Positions 47,037 through 60,150 of a stretch of 64,000 bases of DNA are shown here, piece by piece. Positions within the stretch are counted from its first letter, which is position 1. Each line of letters opens with the position of its first letter. Made by a program: the position numbers and the translations under genes. Source of the stretch: Anthopleura xanthogrammica (taxonomy: Eukaryota; Cnidaria; Anthozoa; Actiniaria; Actiniidae); contig CAXHSA010000064.1 of assembly GCA_964019055.1 (NCBI GenBank), positions 1 through 64,000 of the forward strand. The letters run 5' to 3'. Under the pieces are notes generated by a model, which was not told the origin of the DNA, searched no databases, and saw only the letters and a list, made by a program, of their open reading frames with translations.

Positions 47037-48680
47037 GGCCTGGTTTGGACGTCGGGTTTCACATGTGCCAGTTCTAATACAAACTAGACGCTCTTGGAGC
47101 ATTCACTGGGTTGCCTCAGTGTGCAAGAGCTCGCTCACTCGCCAATCCTATATACTCTTTATTATTTCACACCAAAGTGTTCCTTTTGGGTTCAAAGTCC
47201 CCCTTTATTAAAAACATCTTAAATTCTAGTAAAACATTAGTGTTGCGTTACTGACTCGTCAACGCGTATTAGGTTTCTACTTGACCTACTAGAGTACCGT
47301 GACCTTTCAAGACTAGCTGATGAAATAAACATCTATTTCAGTATCGAAACTGTTCACTGCCAAACAAACGTTTTATCAATGTAAATACTCTTAGCCAAAA
47401 TGTGTTTAACTGGTAATTTGTTTTTCCCTCAGTTTTTGTTTTCTTTATTTTCATGAATGGAAATATCCAACAAGGAGTCTTGGCAGTTCGCTTTCTTGTA
47501 GATCACTATCAGCTCGTCTGACTTCTACAAGTTCTTGGAGTCAGCTTTTTTCAAAGCTTTGTTTGTCACTCGTTTTGTAGTTCAGGGGCGGATCCAGGGG
47601 GGTGGATTGGGTGGCTAGCCACCCCCTCTTTGCAGGGTTTAAAGCAGGAAAAATAAAATGATTGGTGTCCCATTGTACAAAAATAATTAAAGAGTTAACA
47701 TGAATAATTTTATAATTTTAAATAATAAGTTTTATTTCGATCGGAATCAATACTTTATTAGTCTCGCAAATCTCAGTTGTCATGAGAGCCTGTAGTACAT
47801 GGTAGCAGCGTTCATCCGAAAAAACCCTTCATGGTCGTAATATACTAGAGGTGTCCGAGATATCGAGTTATTTTTACAAATAATAAATGTATGATATGAA
47901 TTTTGCATTGCCTGGACCTAAAGAGTTGTCCGCAACCCTAGACCTATCCTTTTAATATTTTTTTAGAGTTAGCCACCCCCCTTTGTAAAATCCTGGATCC
48001 GCCCCTGAGTTTGTCTCTCGTTCTGTAGTTTGTCTCAGTATGTGTTTTTGTATCTGAGATCTGGTAAGATCTAGTTTGATCATAGCTAGATAGTTTATAG
48101 ATTCTCTTAGTCTATTTTGACTAGTTTTTCTAGTTCTACGATTCTCATACCGTAGTTTGCTCATAGATTCTCAAAGATAGCTCAGAGATTCTCAGACTTC
48201 TCTCTTTGAGTACGTGGACCAACCCGTTCCAAAATCGCTCAATAACACCTTTTAGTGTGGGTCTACCACGTACGGCGCGTGCGTTTGTAAGTAGTTTAAG
48301 CATACCGTTAAAAAAGCTAAAGACAATGGTAGGCCACGAACCTTGAACGAATGAATTAATGGCAACCAAACACCGAAAGCTATAAATACCTCGTGCTCGA
48401 TATCATGTGGCAAATTCTATTAAATTGTCGATCATATTTGTACACAAATACATAACACAACTTCATTGGACATACTATTGCTATGGTTACAAGTTCTCGG
48501 CCAATCATGACGTGTGACGTCACAATAGACATTATGGTCTACCTGACGACCGGAAAACGGCCCTCAATTTAAGACTGGTTTGCCACCATGGCAACCCAGT
48601 AATGAATTTCAAACAATAGGTTTTTAAAAATCGTTTGCGTCGGATTCGGCGCATGTCAAATTCGACGTCTAAACCGGACC
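47037..48680. mobile_element. Harbinger-like MITE (1.64 kb) with nested hAT-like MITE
   Basis: Ends GGCCTGGTTTGGACGTCG and inverse CGACGTCTAAACCGGACC, flanked by TTA (47034-47036, 48681-48683), the 3-bp target usual for PIF/Harbinger. No transposase. Contains the 425-bp element at 47583. Confidence 0.7.
47583..48007. mobile_element. hAT-like MITE with CAGGGGCGGATCCAGG ends
   Basis: Ends CAGGGGCGGATCCAGG and CCTGGATCCGCCCCTG, a common animal hAT-type terminus, with AGTT on each side. Second, inner inverted match wtggctagccacccc. No ORF. Confidence 0.75.
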
Positions 48681-48778
48681 TTAGTTTTTTAGTTTTCTTA
48701 TCATTATTAGTATCTTAGTGTTTTATATTTTATCTTTTTACGATTCATAATATTCTATAGTCTTATAGTTTTATAGTA

Positions 48779-48843
48779 TAGAGGACCACAAGTTTGTTAG
48801 TGTATCTACACTATATTACGTATTTTATCCTCTTAAAATAAAG

Positions 48844-48904
<61 letters not shown>

Positions 48905-49078
48905 GGTATCTTTTTTTTTTTCCTCTGTCGTTTTCAATTACAATGACAAGCGGGTCGTGCCTGGGCTTTGTTACTGAATATATAAATATTGTTAATTAGA
49001 GTCCTTTCTTAGGTTGAATATCCATAGAATTTCTTTACAATGTTCACATTCTGACTAACGATCCATTTCTGGCATCTC

Positions 49079-49113
<35 letters not shown>

Positions 49114-49170
49114 GTTATCATCATTATAATTATCATAATTATTATAATTATTATAATTATTATAATCACA
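48779..49170. repeat. LINE-like 3' tail with (ATT)n, and further ATT/ATA runs
   Basis: accacaagtttgttagtgta...aataaagtcattattatt followed by pure (att)n to 48903 looks like a LINE 3' end. A diverged relative of the same tail lies at 55425-55500. A second att/ataatt microsatellite is at 49079-49165. Confidence 0.6.
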
Positions 49171-50489
49171 GGCGGTATTGTTTAACAACACCACTTATAA
49201 GTACTATACGTTTCTCACAGTCGTGAATTTTCCGTTATCTAATTTTTATATATCCGAGCAATTTTAAACACGATTTATTTTGGATAAAACAACTCGCGTA
49301 TTTATATCCGAAAAAAAAAAATCAAAATTAGAACACCATGTATCAATAACTACAAAAAAATTCAGTATATTTTTTTCGATAATGAGTATTGGCTTTAAAA
49401 AAACACCTGTATGTAAAGTACAGTTGAAGTAGTTATAAAAAGAGTTTTAAAATCTTGAAACTGGTTTTCTTGTACTAGTTTTGTTGATGATTGGTCACCC
49501 TAATAATTTCTCTCGAAATCTCAAAGATATTTTGTGGTATCATGGAAGGATTTTCGCAGAAATTGCCTGATTAAATTTAAAAATTATAAAGTATGCAAAT
49601 TTAAAATATAGACAATTTCTTAGGGATAAGTCAGACAACATGCAAAATCATTATAGAAAATGAGGGAAAACTGCTATAGTTTTAGGGATAACATGCACTG
49701 ATAGGCAGTAGTTTTAATATAGTTTTAGGAAAAAGGAACACTAACTTAACAGTCAAAATAGTTTTAGAGATAACTGATGACGATGTTCTTGGTACTTTTA
49801 GGAAAGTTCTATGACAAATGATAAATGTCCTCAGAATTATAGAGAAATTCATGCAAAAATATGATCAGTTTAGAGATATTTTGGTTTGAATGTTCGAGAA
49901 CTCGTTCTATCCACCTGTTTCTACCCAGCTGTCCTGTTCTTCAGGCATTGTACGCCTGTCACTCACTCTATAACCCATACTAGCCAAAGAGACTCCGTGT
50001 GATTGGATAGAACATTTTGCGCGATGATTGGTCAAAACAATACATTGGTTCCCACTCCCCTTAGTTACTGTTGCCATGTCCCACAAGCTCAACAATTTTG
50101 AGGTTTTGGTAACTGGAAATAGGAAATATAAGCGCTTTCCTAATCGTAAAATATAAACTTATTCAGATTTATTACTTACTTGTTGATATGGAAAGTGTAC
50201 GAAGGAGATTGCTGCTCGCTAAAATTACACTTTTCACTTCCATTTGGATTCTCAAAACTCTACCTTGTTGCATGGTATATAATTGGACAAGATATCAAAA
50301 CGAGTAAAATCGTGACCACTACAACTTCGAAAGCCATTTGCTACCAGAAAAATGTACGTAACCTAGACGAATTATATATCAAAATGCGCCAAAATTATCC
50401 AAAAATTTGAATTTGGCGGTAAGAAGTACATTTGATCAAGCGTATTTAAAATATACCCAGTTTTTCTTGGCCTCGATACTACATAGGCT
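49171..50489. other. AT-rich intergenic DNA, no gene recognised
   Basis: Repeated short phrases (tagttttagg/agataac near 49615-49770) suggest an old tandem duplication. No exon with plausible splice sites was found. Confidence 0.5.
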
Positions 50490-50786
50490 CCCGGGGGGGG
50501 GGGGGGGGGGTACTCCCTATAATTGACTATACGGGGATGCTCCGCCCGAAAGGGGTACGTTTTTCAGGCCGCAGGTATAGAAAAGGGGTGGGAATTTGTG
50601 AATTTTGGTATAAAAAGGGGTAGCTTTTCTTCAAAAGTATATGAAAGGGGTACCTTTTCAGGCAAAAAAGTGTATAAAAGGGGTACTTTTTTGCTGAAAT
50701 TTGGTATATCAAAGGGTAAGGGGTCGAGAGTCCAGGCGGAGCATCCCCGTATGCAACGACCCGAAGTACCCCCCCTCCCCCCCGGG
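50490..50786. mobile_element. MITE with CCCGGGGGGGGGTAC ends
   Basis: Poly-G start (cccggggg...gtactccc) and poly-C end, with matching gggatgctccgcc/ggcggagcatcccc subterminal arms. Internal aaaaggggta units repeat. A degraded relative lies at 16092-16430 and in its duplicate at 20838-21170 (gggatactccatatagtgg, ggggtgctccgcccg). Confidence 0.75.
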
Positions 50787-51129
50787 ACATAGCTCGTAAC
50801 GCCTTGCTAAATTCGCCCCCAACGCGCGAGAGAAATATTCGATTTGCCACCCCGAAATCATAAAATAATCTCTTGAAACTCCTAACAGTCGTAGATTATA
50901 TATTTCTTAACTTATATTTGATGGTAAGAATACATCATGTGCAGGTTTTTGCTTATAAAAGCGACAAAAATGCCTTCATTTTCTTGCCCGATATATGAGA
51001 CCCTAACCGGAAGTCGCGTGCAGTTACACGATATAGGTCAAATGTCCCAATCATTTTGATATGTCAAAGTAACTATATCCAGTTTATCAATATAGTATTG
51101 TTTGGAACAAGTTTTCTTCTATGGTAGTC

Positions 51130-51425
51130 CGAACGTTTCAAAATTCGCTAAATAAAATTCGTTGTCGCTAACTTGCAATCGCTGTCGCAATATAGCTATT
51201 CCTTGTCGCTAACTTACAGTCGTTGTCGCTAAAAATCAATTCCTTATCGCTAGAATGTGCATTCGCTGTCGCTAGATTGTTATTCCTTGTCGCTAACTTA
51301 CAGTCGTTGTCGCTAAAAATCAATTCCTTATCGCTAGAATGGGCATTCGCTGTCGCTAAATTGTTATTCCTTGTCGCTAACTTACAGTCGCTAAATTGTG
51401 CAGTCGCTGTCGCTAGTTTACAGGT
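51130..51425. repeat. TCGCTAA-rich tandem repeat
   Basis: About 90-bp units built from cttgtcgctaacttacagtc, gttgtcgctaaaaatcaatt and cgctgtcgctaaattgttat. Non-coding. Confidence 0.8.
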
Positions 51426-52862
51426 ATACAGAGGTCACTAGAAAAGTTATTTAAATTTTCATAGGAGTTTTCAACACATAATTTGGATTACTTCGGCAAA
51501 GTATAGAAAACATTTTGACACCAGAAATATAATGTGCAGCATACGAAACATGGCTTGGATCCGGTGATCAATGACCCAAAGAGTTAAAGCAACTTAGTAG
51601 AAGAAGATAGTACATTAATATGTCGTTTTGAATAAATATCATCATTTATTATTTATTACAATTTGTTCTCGAATACCGTTATGGGAGCGAAATGAATTAA
51701 AGCAATTGGATGCTTCATGATCATAGATTATTTCTTTATTAGTTTGAAATATGTTAATTAAAATAATACTGTAAAATTGCTAGGTTCTGAGATCATCAGT
51801 GACTCAATCGTAACAGGCATTGCAGAACAAACAACAGTAGTACAGAGACCTAAACTTCTAAAACTTAACATTTCAGATTTGATTTTTAATCTTATAAAAT
51901 AAAAAGTAAAAAAATAAATAAAAGATTAAAAAAATTAAGAAGGCAAGTTTATTATGGCACGGAAGCTCTGTTCATCAGATAGACACTACTCTGAATAATT
52001 ACAGTCAAACTAAGACTGACCGTGAACACCTAAAATATGTCTGGAATGTTTATGTGTTTGATCACAGCGCGGTCATCGAAAGTATTTTCCCGTTAAAAAG
52101 TTTCAAACTTCATATTTTAGTTATATTCTCGTGAAATTAGAAGTTTCTATTCGAGACAGATGGATACACGAGAGAAGAATTCATTACGAATTCTTTTCAC
52201 AGTAGCGGAAATTTATATTTTACAAGCAACGGTCTAAATAAACATTCCAGACATATTTTAGGTGTTCGCGGTTTTCATTGTTTGACTGTAATGTCATTCT
52301 TATGGATTTCAAAATGGTTAATAAACTTTAATTTGAAAATATTATGACTCAAAATTACTCAAGAAGAGATTTGGTTTCTTAAGACGTTTTTTTTTTCGAC
52401 AAGAATATCCTGGAACTACATGAATCGAATCCTTTGACACCACTCTCCCCTCAGGCAACCACAAACAACAGGAGTCAAACTGGCCTCACATAATAAATCA
52501 ACAATTTCTAAACACTCTGAAAACGTTTTTTATGTCACGGCCGAAATATGGCCCCCTATCGTGATTGACAAGAGTCTCATATATTCTCTATAAACTACAG
52601 GCCGCTTTCCTCAACTTTCGCTCGTAAATCGCGAAATTGGGCACACATTTACTCAAAAGTCCAATAATATTGTGTAAATTATTGATCTGCTGTGATTGAT
52701 TAATCATGGTGAGTGACCGAATCTTTGAGCTTTGTTTGTTTTAGTCAACTGCGCTGCGCTATTTAAATTGGCGTCTCGTCTCGTGCTGAGAGTTGAAAAT
52801 CATCAACAAAACTCTAGCAGATCCATGAACTACTTTACTGTGTCTGTCAAATGAAGAAATAA
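51426..52862. other. Intergenic DNA with a TA-flanked MITE at 52002-52288
   Basis: The MITE has CAGTCAAAC ends and an inner inverted pair cacctaaaatatgtctggaa, flanked by TA dinucleotides (mariner-type target). The rest is AT-rich with no recognisable gene. Confidence 0.65.
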
Positions 52863-53284
52863 TTGTATTCTACGACTGCATTCAATCACTTATTGTCTGT
52901 TGTTCTTTCCTGGTCCTCAAGGCACCGTCAAAACGTCGAACAAATTCGAGTGCGCATCCAAAACCGAAAATCAAAGATTTTTCCGGTTGAATATCGTTTT
53001 CAATTCTTTCTCTACCCGCTCCGCAGATCACACATAATTGAACTCTGCTACGAACATTATCTAGTGAACATCTATATACAGCTGTGACATCATACTTTTC
53101 GAAAGTCCGCATAATAACTTTAAGCCAGCATTTTCAAATCGCTCCACTTTGAAGAACTTTCTCGAAAGTCTCGACGGAAGTTAAGAAATTGAAAATTTTG
53201 TTTCAAAGAGAATTCGGATTCTAGACATTCAAGTTCTAATTATTTACAAGCTAAAAGCCAGGGTCGATTAGTTTAAATGTCTTA

Positions 53285-53320
53285 GTGTTCATCATCATCA
53301 TCTTCATCACCACCACCACC

Positions 53321-53397
<77 letters not shown>

Positions 53398-53410
53398 CAC
53401 CACCACCATC

Positions 53411-53478
<68 letters not shown>

Positions 53479-53480
53479 TG
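53285..53480. repeat. (CAT/CAC)n triplet microsatellite
   Basis: About 195 bp of cat with cac interruptions. Open frames reading poly-Ile/Thr or poly-Met/Val are artefacts. Confidence 0.95.
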
Positions 53481-53898
53481 TTGCGTTGTATTCAGAGACA
53501 GTATCGTAGCCACAAATCGTATAACTTTATTCAGTACTTAGATTAGCTATTCGATCTAGAATAAGTACAAATGTACGATTACTTACAATTGTTATGAACT
53601 AAACGTTCTAATACTAATTCTTTCACTTACTTCTGTGGCGGGTATACGTCTTAAACAGTTTACATATGTAGTACAACAAAAAACAGGTTAGCAATCTTGA
53701 ACTTCGGGTTAGCTTTTCTTGTGACTTCACTTATTGACCTCCTGGTTAGCAATACTTTTATATCTGGTCAATCACATGCGTAACACGAGTTTACTTAATA
53801 TCATCTGTAACACGATATTTACTTAGTAAGTGTCAATCACAGTACTTAAATCAACAGAGTTCATCAATTATTAATCAACGTAATAAACTAAACGAAAC

Positions 53899-54300
<402 letters not shown>

Positions 54301-54510
54301 CACCATATTCAGTTTTTTTTAGTGATGAAGCATGGAGAACTGGTGCGTATAAAAGAAAAACGAAGGTAGTTGTCCTTTGAAATTAAAGTGTATTACAAGT
54401 ATTCTTATTTTCTATATTTAAGAAACAAGCGATTGCATGAAATACTTGTTGCTCGTTTCCTCGTAACCCTTTTCCCTTTGTCTTGGACAATTGGCCTCGT
54501 TTTTGTATTA

Positions 54511-54605
54511 CAGCCATTCTCAGATACACGCGCACTCTTGCGACCAAACCCTACTTTGTCGCGACAGAAAAAATCGCAACAGTGCGCGGTGTCTGAGAAT
54601 GGCTG
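54511..54605. mobile_element. Small TA-flanked palindromic MITE (95 bp)
   Basis: CAGCCATTCTCAGACAC-type ends in inverse orientation with TA on each side (54509-54510, 54606-54607). Nearly all arm, minimal loop. Confidence 0.75.
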
Positions 54606-54990
54606 TAATTACCACCAGAGTCCATGCTTCTTTCCAGAAAACGAATGAAGTGTAACATTTCACGCCGAAGTATTTCCATTGTTGAAAAAAATGATTTTCG
54701 TTCCACTACCCTGTTTTGACGTAATGTTGACACTGTTTCGAGGTCTAGAACATTCAGTCTTGATCCAGTTTTGGAAACGAGGTCAATAATAAAGACCGAA
54801 GCCTATTGGTTTAATAAACTGCAATATGACGTCTGTGTTTGGTAACGGCCTAGTGAACAAACTGATTGCTTATACAGATACATATACAAGATATTTTTAA
54901 ACGCTCTCTCTCTCTCTCTCTTTCTCTCTCTCCCTCTCTGAAGGTTAAAGGAAAACGATTGTAGTCATATCACTGTGTACCGACCAAGAA

Positions 54991-55060
54991 ATGGCTACTT
55001 TAACACCACTAAGATTGCTGTTCTTCTCTGTTTTTATGTGTTATCTTCTACAGCTTGCAG
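54991..55060 (+). CDS. Signal-peptide first exon of the next gene
   Basis: The ATG at 54991 reads MATLTPLRLLFFSVFMCYLL and then QLAG up to LQLAG at a GTGAGT donor (55061). This is a typical hydrophobic signal peptide encoded by its own first exon, ending in a 1-base overhang that fits the phase-1 modules of the Calx-beta gene. A (CT)n tract lies 25-70 bp upstream. Downstream exons are not visible in the window. Possibly a second Calx-beta-type gene in tandem, which is inference. Confidence 0.65.
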
Positions 55061-55838
55061 GTGAGTATACGACCTTAGAATTCGTAAATTGAAGTAAATA
55101 TGCTCATGGAGTTTGAAGAACGTTTTATCGTCATAAACTCGTGAACTCATATATTGTCCAAGGAACAGGTTGCAAACAACTACCATAGTTAATATGAAAT
55201 GAAGTTAATAAATTCGTAAAGTAAACGTATAAATAGCCAGCAATTCTGGAACATATCTTCTATATTATTTTGAGCTTGATATTGGTGATGAATACCGAAA
55301 CGTCGTTACTAGTTTTATCATAAAGTCTACTTTGTGGAAGTAGGATTACTAACTTCAGAACCACTTGAAATACTAATTTTACATGTACAAGTAATCAAGT
55401 TCATTCTCTGCCACAAGTGGGGGCCACAAGTTTATTAGTGTTTTTACACTATTTCGTGTAATACCCTCGTTAGATAAAGACGTTATTATTATATTTTATT
55501 ATATGAAATAGAGTGTGAAATAGAGTGTGACATTGAGTGACATCAAAATGATAAAATTGATATCCCCACTCCCACCAGTGGCCAGTGGGGATACGATTTA
55601 TATCAACACTGGTGGTGACAAATTTCGCCTTTTTGCTCAGCTTCTCAAATTCTCCATTATTTTTCCTTGAAGATTTCATATAATAAACAGAACATTACAT
55701 GGCCGCTTGGAGATACGAATTTTATCTTCTCGTGCTGATATTATCTCTCACTCGTTCGCTGCGCTCACTCGTGAGAGATAACATCAACACTGGAAGATAA
55801 AATTAGTATCTCCGCGCGACCATGTAATATCCTATATA

Positions 55839-55840
<2 letters not shown>
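55061..55840. other. Intron with LINE-like tail and palindromic MITE
   Basis: 55425-55500 resembles the LINE-like tail at 48779 (ccacaagtttattagtgttt). 55695-55827 is a palindrome (ttacatgg...ccatgtaa, with ggagatac/gtatctcc inside) around ttcgctgcgctcact. No exon found. Confidence 0.6.
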
Positions 55841-55893
<53 letters not shown>

Positions 55894-56077
55894 TAAGAAA
55901 AAACACCACATTTTACAGACATGTTTCGGCAGAAACGTCCGCCATCATCAGTGATTTAATGACAAAAACGTAAACGTACAATGAATATATAAGACAAAAA
56001 TTATAATGATAATAGGAAAAAATACAAAGGGTGATTAAGGAATCAAAAAGAAAGCTTTATATTTAGATGTTTCACTA

Positions 56078-58245
56078 GGGTTTTCCGATTTAGCGGCTTT
56101 TTCGTCATTCTGGTAATACCGTTGCCAGCACGTGCATAAATGATTAATTGATATGCTTCAATCCCGGCTTTGTATTCATGGAATAACCAATCCAATCAAT
56201 AGCACAGTCATTTTCTATTTAGCAGAGTTTTCTGATTCAGAATTTACACTGATTTTTTAAAAGTACGTTCAGATTTTCCGTCAAAAATCCATCTAAGATA
56301 TGAACAAAATATGAAAGTAGTTCAGTAATACTAAAGTATTTCGTCTTATAAATAAAAAAAATTAAACTAACTAAAGATATTCTTTAGCTGAACTTTTTTA
56401 AAGAAAACACCGAGAAAGCAACGTACATGTACGTAACAACACTCTTTTGTATATTTACATAAGACTTTACATGTTTCAGTTATAAAATTCCTACCGAGTC
56501 GTCGATAGTTGCCTGAACCATCCAACTTATCGTCTATTTTTTATCACAGATCTTGTGCAACGCACGTGCAAGTATATTTTGGTGTAAACTAGAATAAATC
56601 ATATTGCCATCACGGCTACTGCAAGCGAGGAATAAAAATATTGCAGCTTGATCCAATTTTTTCTCCAGGACATTACTTTAATTTTTCGTTGATTGTATAC
56701 CGAAACTGCATGACTTTAAATGTTGAAAAAGGCCGATCGTTCTCTAAACGTAATTTTAATAATACGATTCTTTGTAGCCAATTTGAATAAAATGGGAGAC
56801 AAGGGAGGTGTTAGCAAATTCTTCATATCTTATTCTAGGTTCATATCATTTTTACTGGTCCTTCAAACATCAGACTGGATTTGTAAAACCGGGCGATAGT
56901 TGTTGGCATTTCAAAAAATCAATCGACAGTTTGAATGAACTGGAGAAATAAAATCAAAATATAGTTATACTGACTGACCATCATAATCTACAATAACGTT
57001 GGCTATAAAATATGCACTGTAAAGCAAAATAATGAACTGAACTGACACTTCTGCTGATGCGTCAATCTGAATTTACAAAAACCAGAAAGAAAGAAATTTG
57101 AACAGCTTCATGAGTTAATGCCATGACATTTCTTAGGCCGTGTTTACACTCGGACAAATTACTGAGGTATAAGGGTTACCATACCTTGGTTAACATTTAT
57201 TGTGGGGGAAACGTCGGCAAAACCATTAGTAAAATACCATTCAAGATAATAGAAAGTTTACCACGATCTACTCTTCTATCAGGCATGGTTAAGAACAGTA
57301 ACCGACGGTGCGATGATTATTTATGCGTATCTTGCAGTTCTTTTCGTGGAAAGCGAGTGGTTTTATTTGCATTACAATGATGCATGGTAGCGCTCTCTGA
57401 ACATGAAAATTAAACTCAGCGCCGTCTCTACTTCATGCCGGTATTTTTGAATTCTCCAATTTTTTTTCCGATTAGACAACTACGGTCATTTTAGCACGTG
57501 TAAACAATTATTCTTTGAACTATGGTTATGAAAATTAACCTTGACTTTTTAGGACCGTAGCAAACGTCCAAGTGTAAACACGGCGTTAGTAAGTCCACAC
57601 ACCAAACGTTTCATTTTCCCATGCGTGTGGAATTAGCTATATAACTCTGATTAAACTGATACTGGGTTTTTCACCGATAATAGTAAATGAAGTACTCTGC
57701 ATATGCACGAAAAGTTTTGAATTTTGAAATAATATTCTTTCTAGTTGCCTCCAAAACACAATGCATTTTGGTGATGTGAGAGTCTTGGAAGAAAAAAAAT
57801 GAGATACGCAGTGGATGTAAGAAAAAAGAAGAGAGCAAATTCGCTTACTGAATTCGCTTAATCATGCAAGTTTGAGTCACCGACCAGTTATATATTGTAC
57901 AGCGAAAACTGTACTAGTCAAATCCACATACCAGAATTGTTTTATATATATTCAAAAAGAAAAGTACTGAAATATCTTTCGGGGATTTTGCGTTTTGCAA
58001 GCGGGAGCATTCATTGTGTTGCTTCGCTTGGTCTAGTTGGTCAGAAGCTGCCTTGATGTCGAAAGGTGCGTGGATCAAACCCTGGACGATTCATGTACTA
58101 AATTTGTTATTGACGTTCATATTTTTTCTTCGAATATTATATTTAATTGATCTTATATCACCGAAATTACAATCATTTATCATTAATTAATAATAAATTT
58201 AAGATCTGGCAATAACTTTAAAAAAGCCGCTAAATCGGAAAACCC
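56078..58245. mobile_element. TA-flanked DNA element (2.17 kb) inside the Penelope remnant
   Basis: Ends GGGTTTTCCGATTTAGCGGC and inverse (25 bp), with TA at 56076-56077 and 58246-58247. No transposase frame. It carries the nested Harbinger-like MITE at 57136. Confidence 0.75.
57136..57585. mobile_element. Harbinger-like MITE (450 bp)
   Basis: GGCCGTGTTTACACT and inverse AGTGTAAACACGGC with TTA on both sides (57133-57135, 57586-57588). An open frame inside (57123-57380) is not supported as a gene. Confidence 0.7.
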
Positions 58246-58722
58246 TACTTGGGCATTACTGCTATTTTCATAAACACGCGAACTCTGCAGTTGCGAGTTT
58301 CCCGTTGGAATTTTGTATTTCACTGACGCCAGTCAAAAATATAAAAGGTACCGACTGATTAGTTTTGATTGACGGAAGCGAAAAACCAAATTTCAGCGTG
58401 CAGCTCGCAGCCACAGAGTTCGCATGTTTATGAAAATAGCAGTAAGCATGGGCTTTTCCCAAAGGATATGCAAAGCTTCTTTGATTTTTAGGGTATATTG
58501 AGTGCTAGCCCGATCTATGATGGTAAACTGGCTTGAATCACTACTAGCAACGGGGCAAGAACTTATATGTTTGAATATGTGTGAGGCCCTATCCGTCTCA
58601 AAATGTTCTTTGATTCGTGTATTGAAATACCGGATAGATTCACCGACATAACAGGCTCTACAGCCTGCACAGCAAAATTTGTACACAATACACGAATAGG
58701 GTCCAAGAGTACCCAACGACAC

Positions 58723-59696
58723 TTTTTCCTCAAATTAGTTATATGATGTCTACAACACTAGTTCAATGTTCCCACGCTAATTATAGTTAATTATTAACTA
58801 TCGTGGGAAAATACGATCCGCTCTTCACTGCCAGCTAGATTGAAACTGTTGAAATCATTTTCCCAGCTATCTACACGAAAAAAATTTTTTTTCCCAGCTA
58901 GAAGAAATATATATGTTTTGATCCCAGCCAGCAAGAACCAATTTGATATTTTCCAGCCAGCAGATGTAGATTGTTGCCCTATCCAGTTATTCACTAAGTG
59001 AGCATTAAAAATCACTTTCCATGATTTTTTGTATGCACCATTCAGTTGAACAATTTTCATGATTGTCAGTTTAAAAAACGATAGATAGGAGTGCAATCAT
59101 ATTAACCTACTCTAATGAGGTAAAGGGCAGTCAAAGACCCGGTTCGGAATAGTGAATGGTCTTCTTTTTTATTAATTATATACGTATAAATTTTAGAAAC
59201 GTATGTGTACAATCTCACCTTGAAACTTCCAGTCAATATAGAAGTAGCATTATCATTAATATTCACGCGGTTCCTGAAAATGCAAAGAAATTTGATAAAA
59301 TGAATAATTATGAAAGTGGCATGCAAAATAAAAGTCGTCGGAATAAATGCATTTTTTAATAAAACGTAATGTGCGTACGCTGTATTGTTGTTGACGGTTG
59401 CCCTCTGTTCCATTTTGATCTATTCTTGTTTACATGTACTGGACTTATCTAGTCTGTGAATAATGAACGGAATGAACGATTCTCATTTATAGGATGTGTA
59501 CTCAAAGTATTCATTATAAGTTATGCATCCGTTATACATTAAAAGCACTCGATAATTACTAATGTAGATGAACTATACATTAAAAACCAAACTGAAATAA
59601 TCAACAAACACATATTTTAGTATTTGTTGCAAACTATGCAAAAGAAAAAAATAGAAAATTCTCTCCGCGAAGTGTGTTCATCAATGTCGGTAAAAA
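58723..59696. other. Intergenic or intronic AT-rich DNA, no gene recognised
   Basis: Several tttcccagctag / tcccagccagcaag phrases (58858-58965) form a degenerate short repeat, and a small palindrome lies at about 58774-58808 (cccacg...cgtggg). Confidence 0.5.
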
Positions 59697-60150
59697 CTTT
59701 GCAGGAAACTGCATAAAATCACAGCAAAAGCCATTTCTGACAATCACCGCAAAATGTATACAGCGCTGCAAAGTATCGCAGCAAAAGTCAGCAAGATACT
59801 TGAAAATGGATTAAATAAAAACTGATCTTGCCCTAGCATCAAATGACAATCACCGTAAAGCTTCACAGGAAACTGCATAAAATCACAGCAAAAGCCATTT
59901 CTGACAATCACCGCAAAATGTATACAGCGCTGCAAAGTATCGCAGCAAAAGTCAGCAAGATACTTGAAAATAGATTAAATAAGACCTTCTCTTGCCCTAG
60001 CATCAAATGACAATCACCGTAAAGCTTTGCAAGCAACTGCATAAAATCACAGCAAAAGCCATTCCTGACAATCACCGCAAAATGTATACAGCGCTGCAAA
60101 GTATCGCAGCAAAAGTCAGCAAGATACTTGAAAATGGATTAAATAAAAAC
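59697..60150. repeat. 164-bp tandem repeat, about 2.8 copies
   Basis: Units share actgcataaaatcacagc, tgtatacagcgctgcaaag and cagcaagatacttgaaaat, with period 164 bp. Minus-strand open frames in each unit are repeat-derived. Confidence 0.9.

Larger units (their letters stand above)
55841..58722 (-). mobile_element. 5'-truncated Penelope-like element, split by a TA-flanked element
   Basis: The minus-strand frame 58722-58393 is a GIY-YIG endonuclease remnant: CRACYVGESIRYFNTRIKEH, then HIFKHISSCP and a catalytic-type E in IKEALHI. Downstream on minus the 3' end at 55895-56075 has ctgatgatggcggacg and gaaacatgtctg, then a (taa)n tail (55841-55893), the usual Penelope 3' layout. A 2.17 kb insertion separates the pieces. 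The reverse transcriptase part is missing. Confidence 0.75.

Noticed and set aside
50523..50850. Frames on both strands around 50523-50850
   Set aside because: Contained in a low-complexity G/C-ended MITE with repeated aaaaggggta units.
53251..53509. Poly-Met/Val and poly-Ile/Thr frames
   Set aside because: Triplet microsatellite artefacts on both strands.
57123..57380. 85-codon plus-strand frame
   Set aside because: Starts before and runs into a Harbinger-like MITE; no support as a gene.
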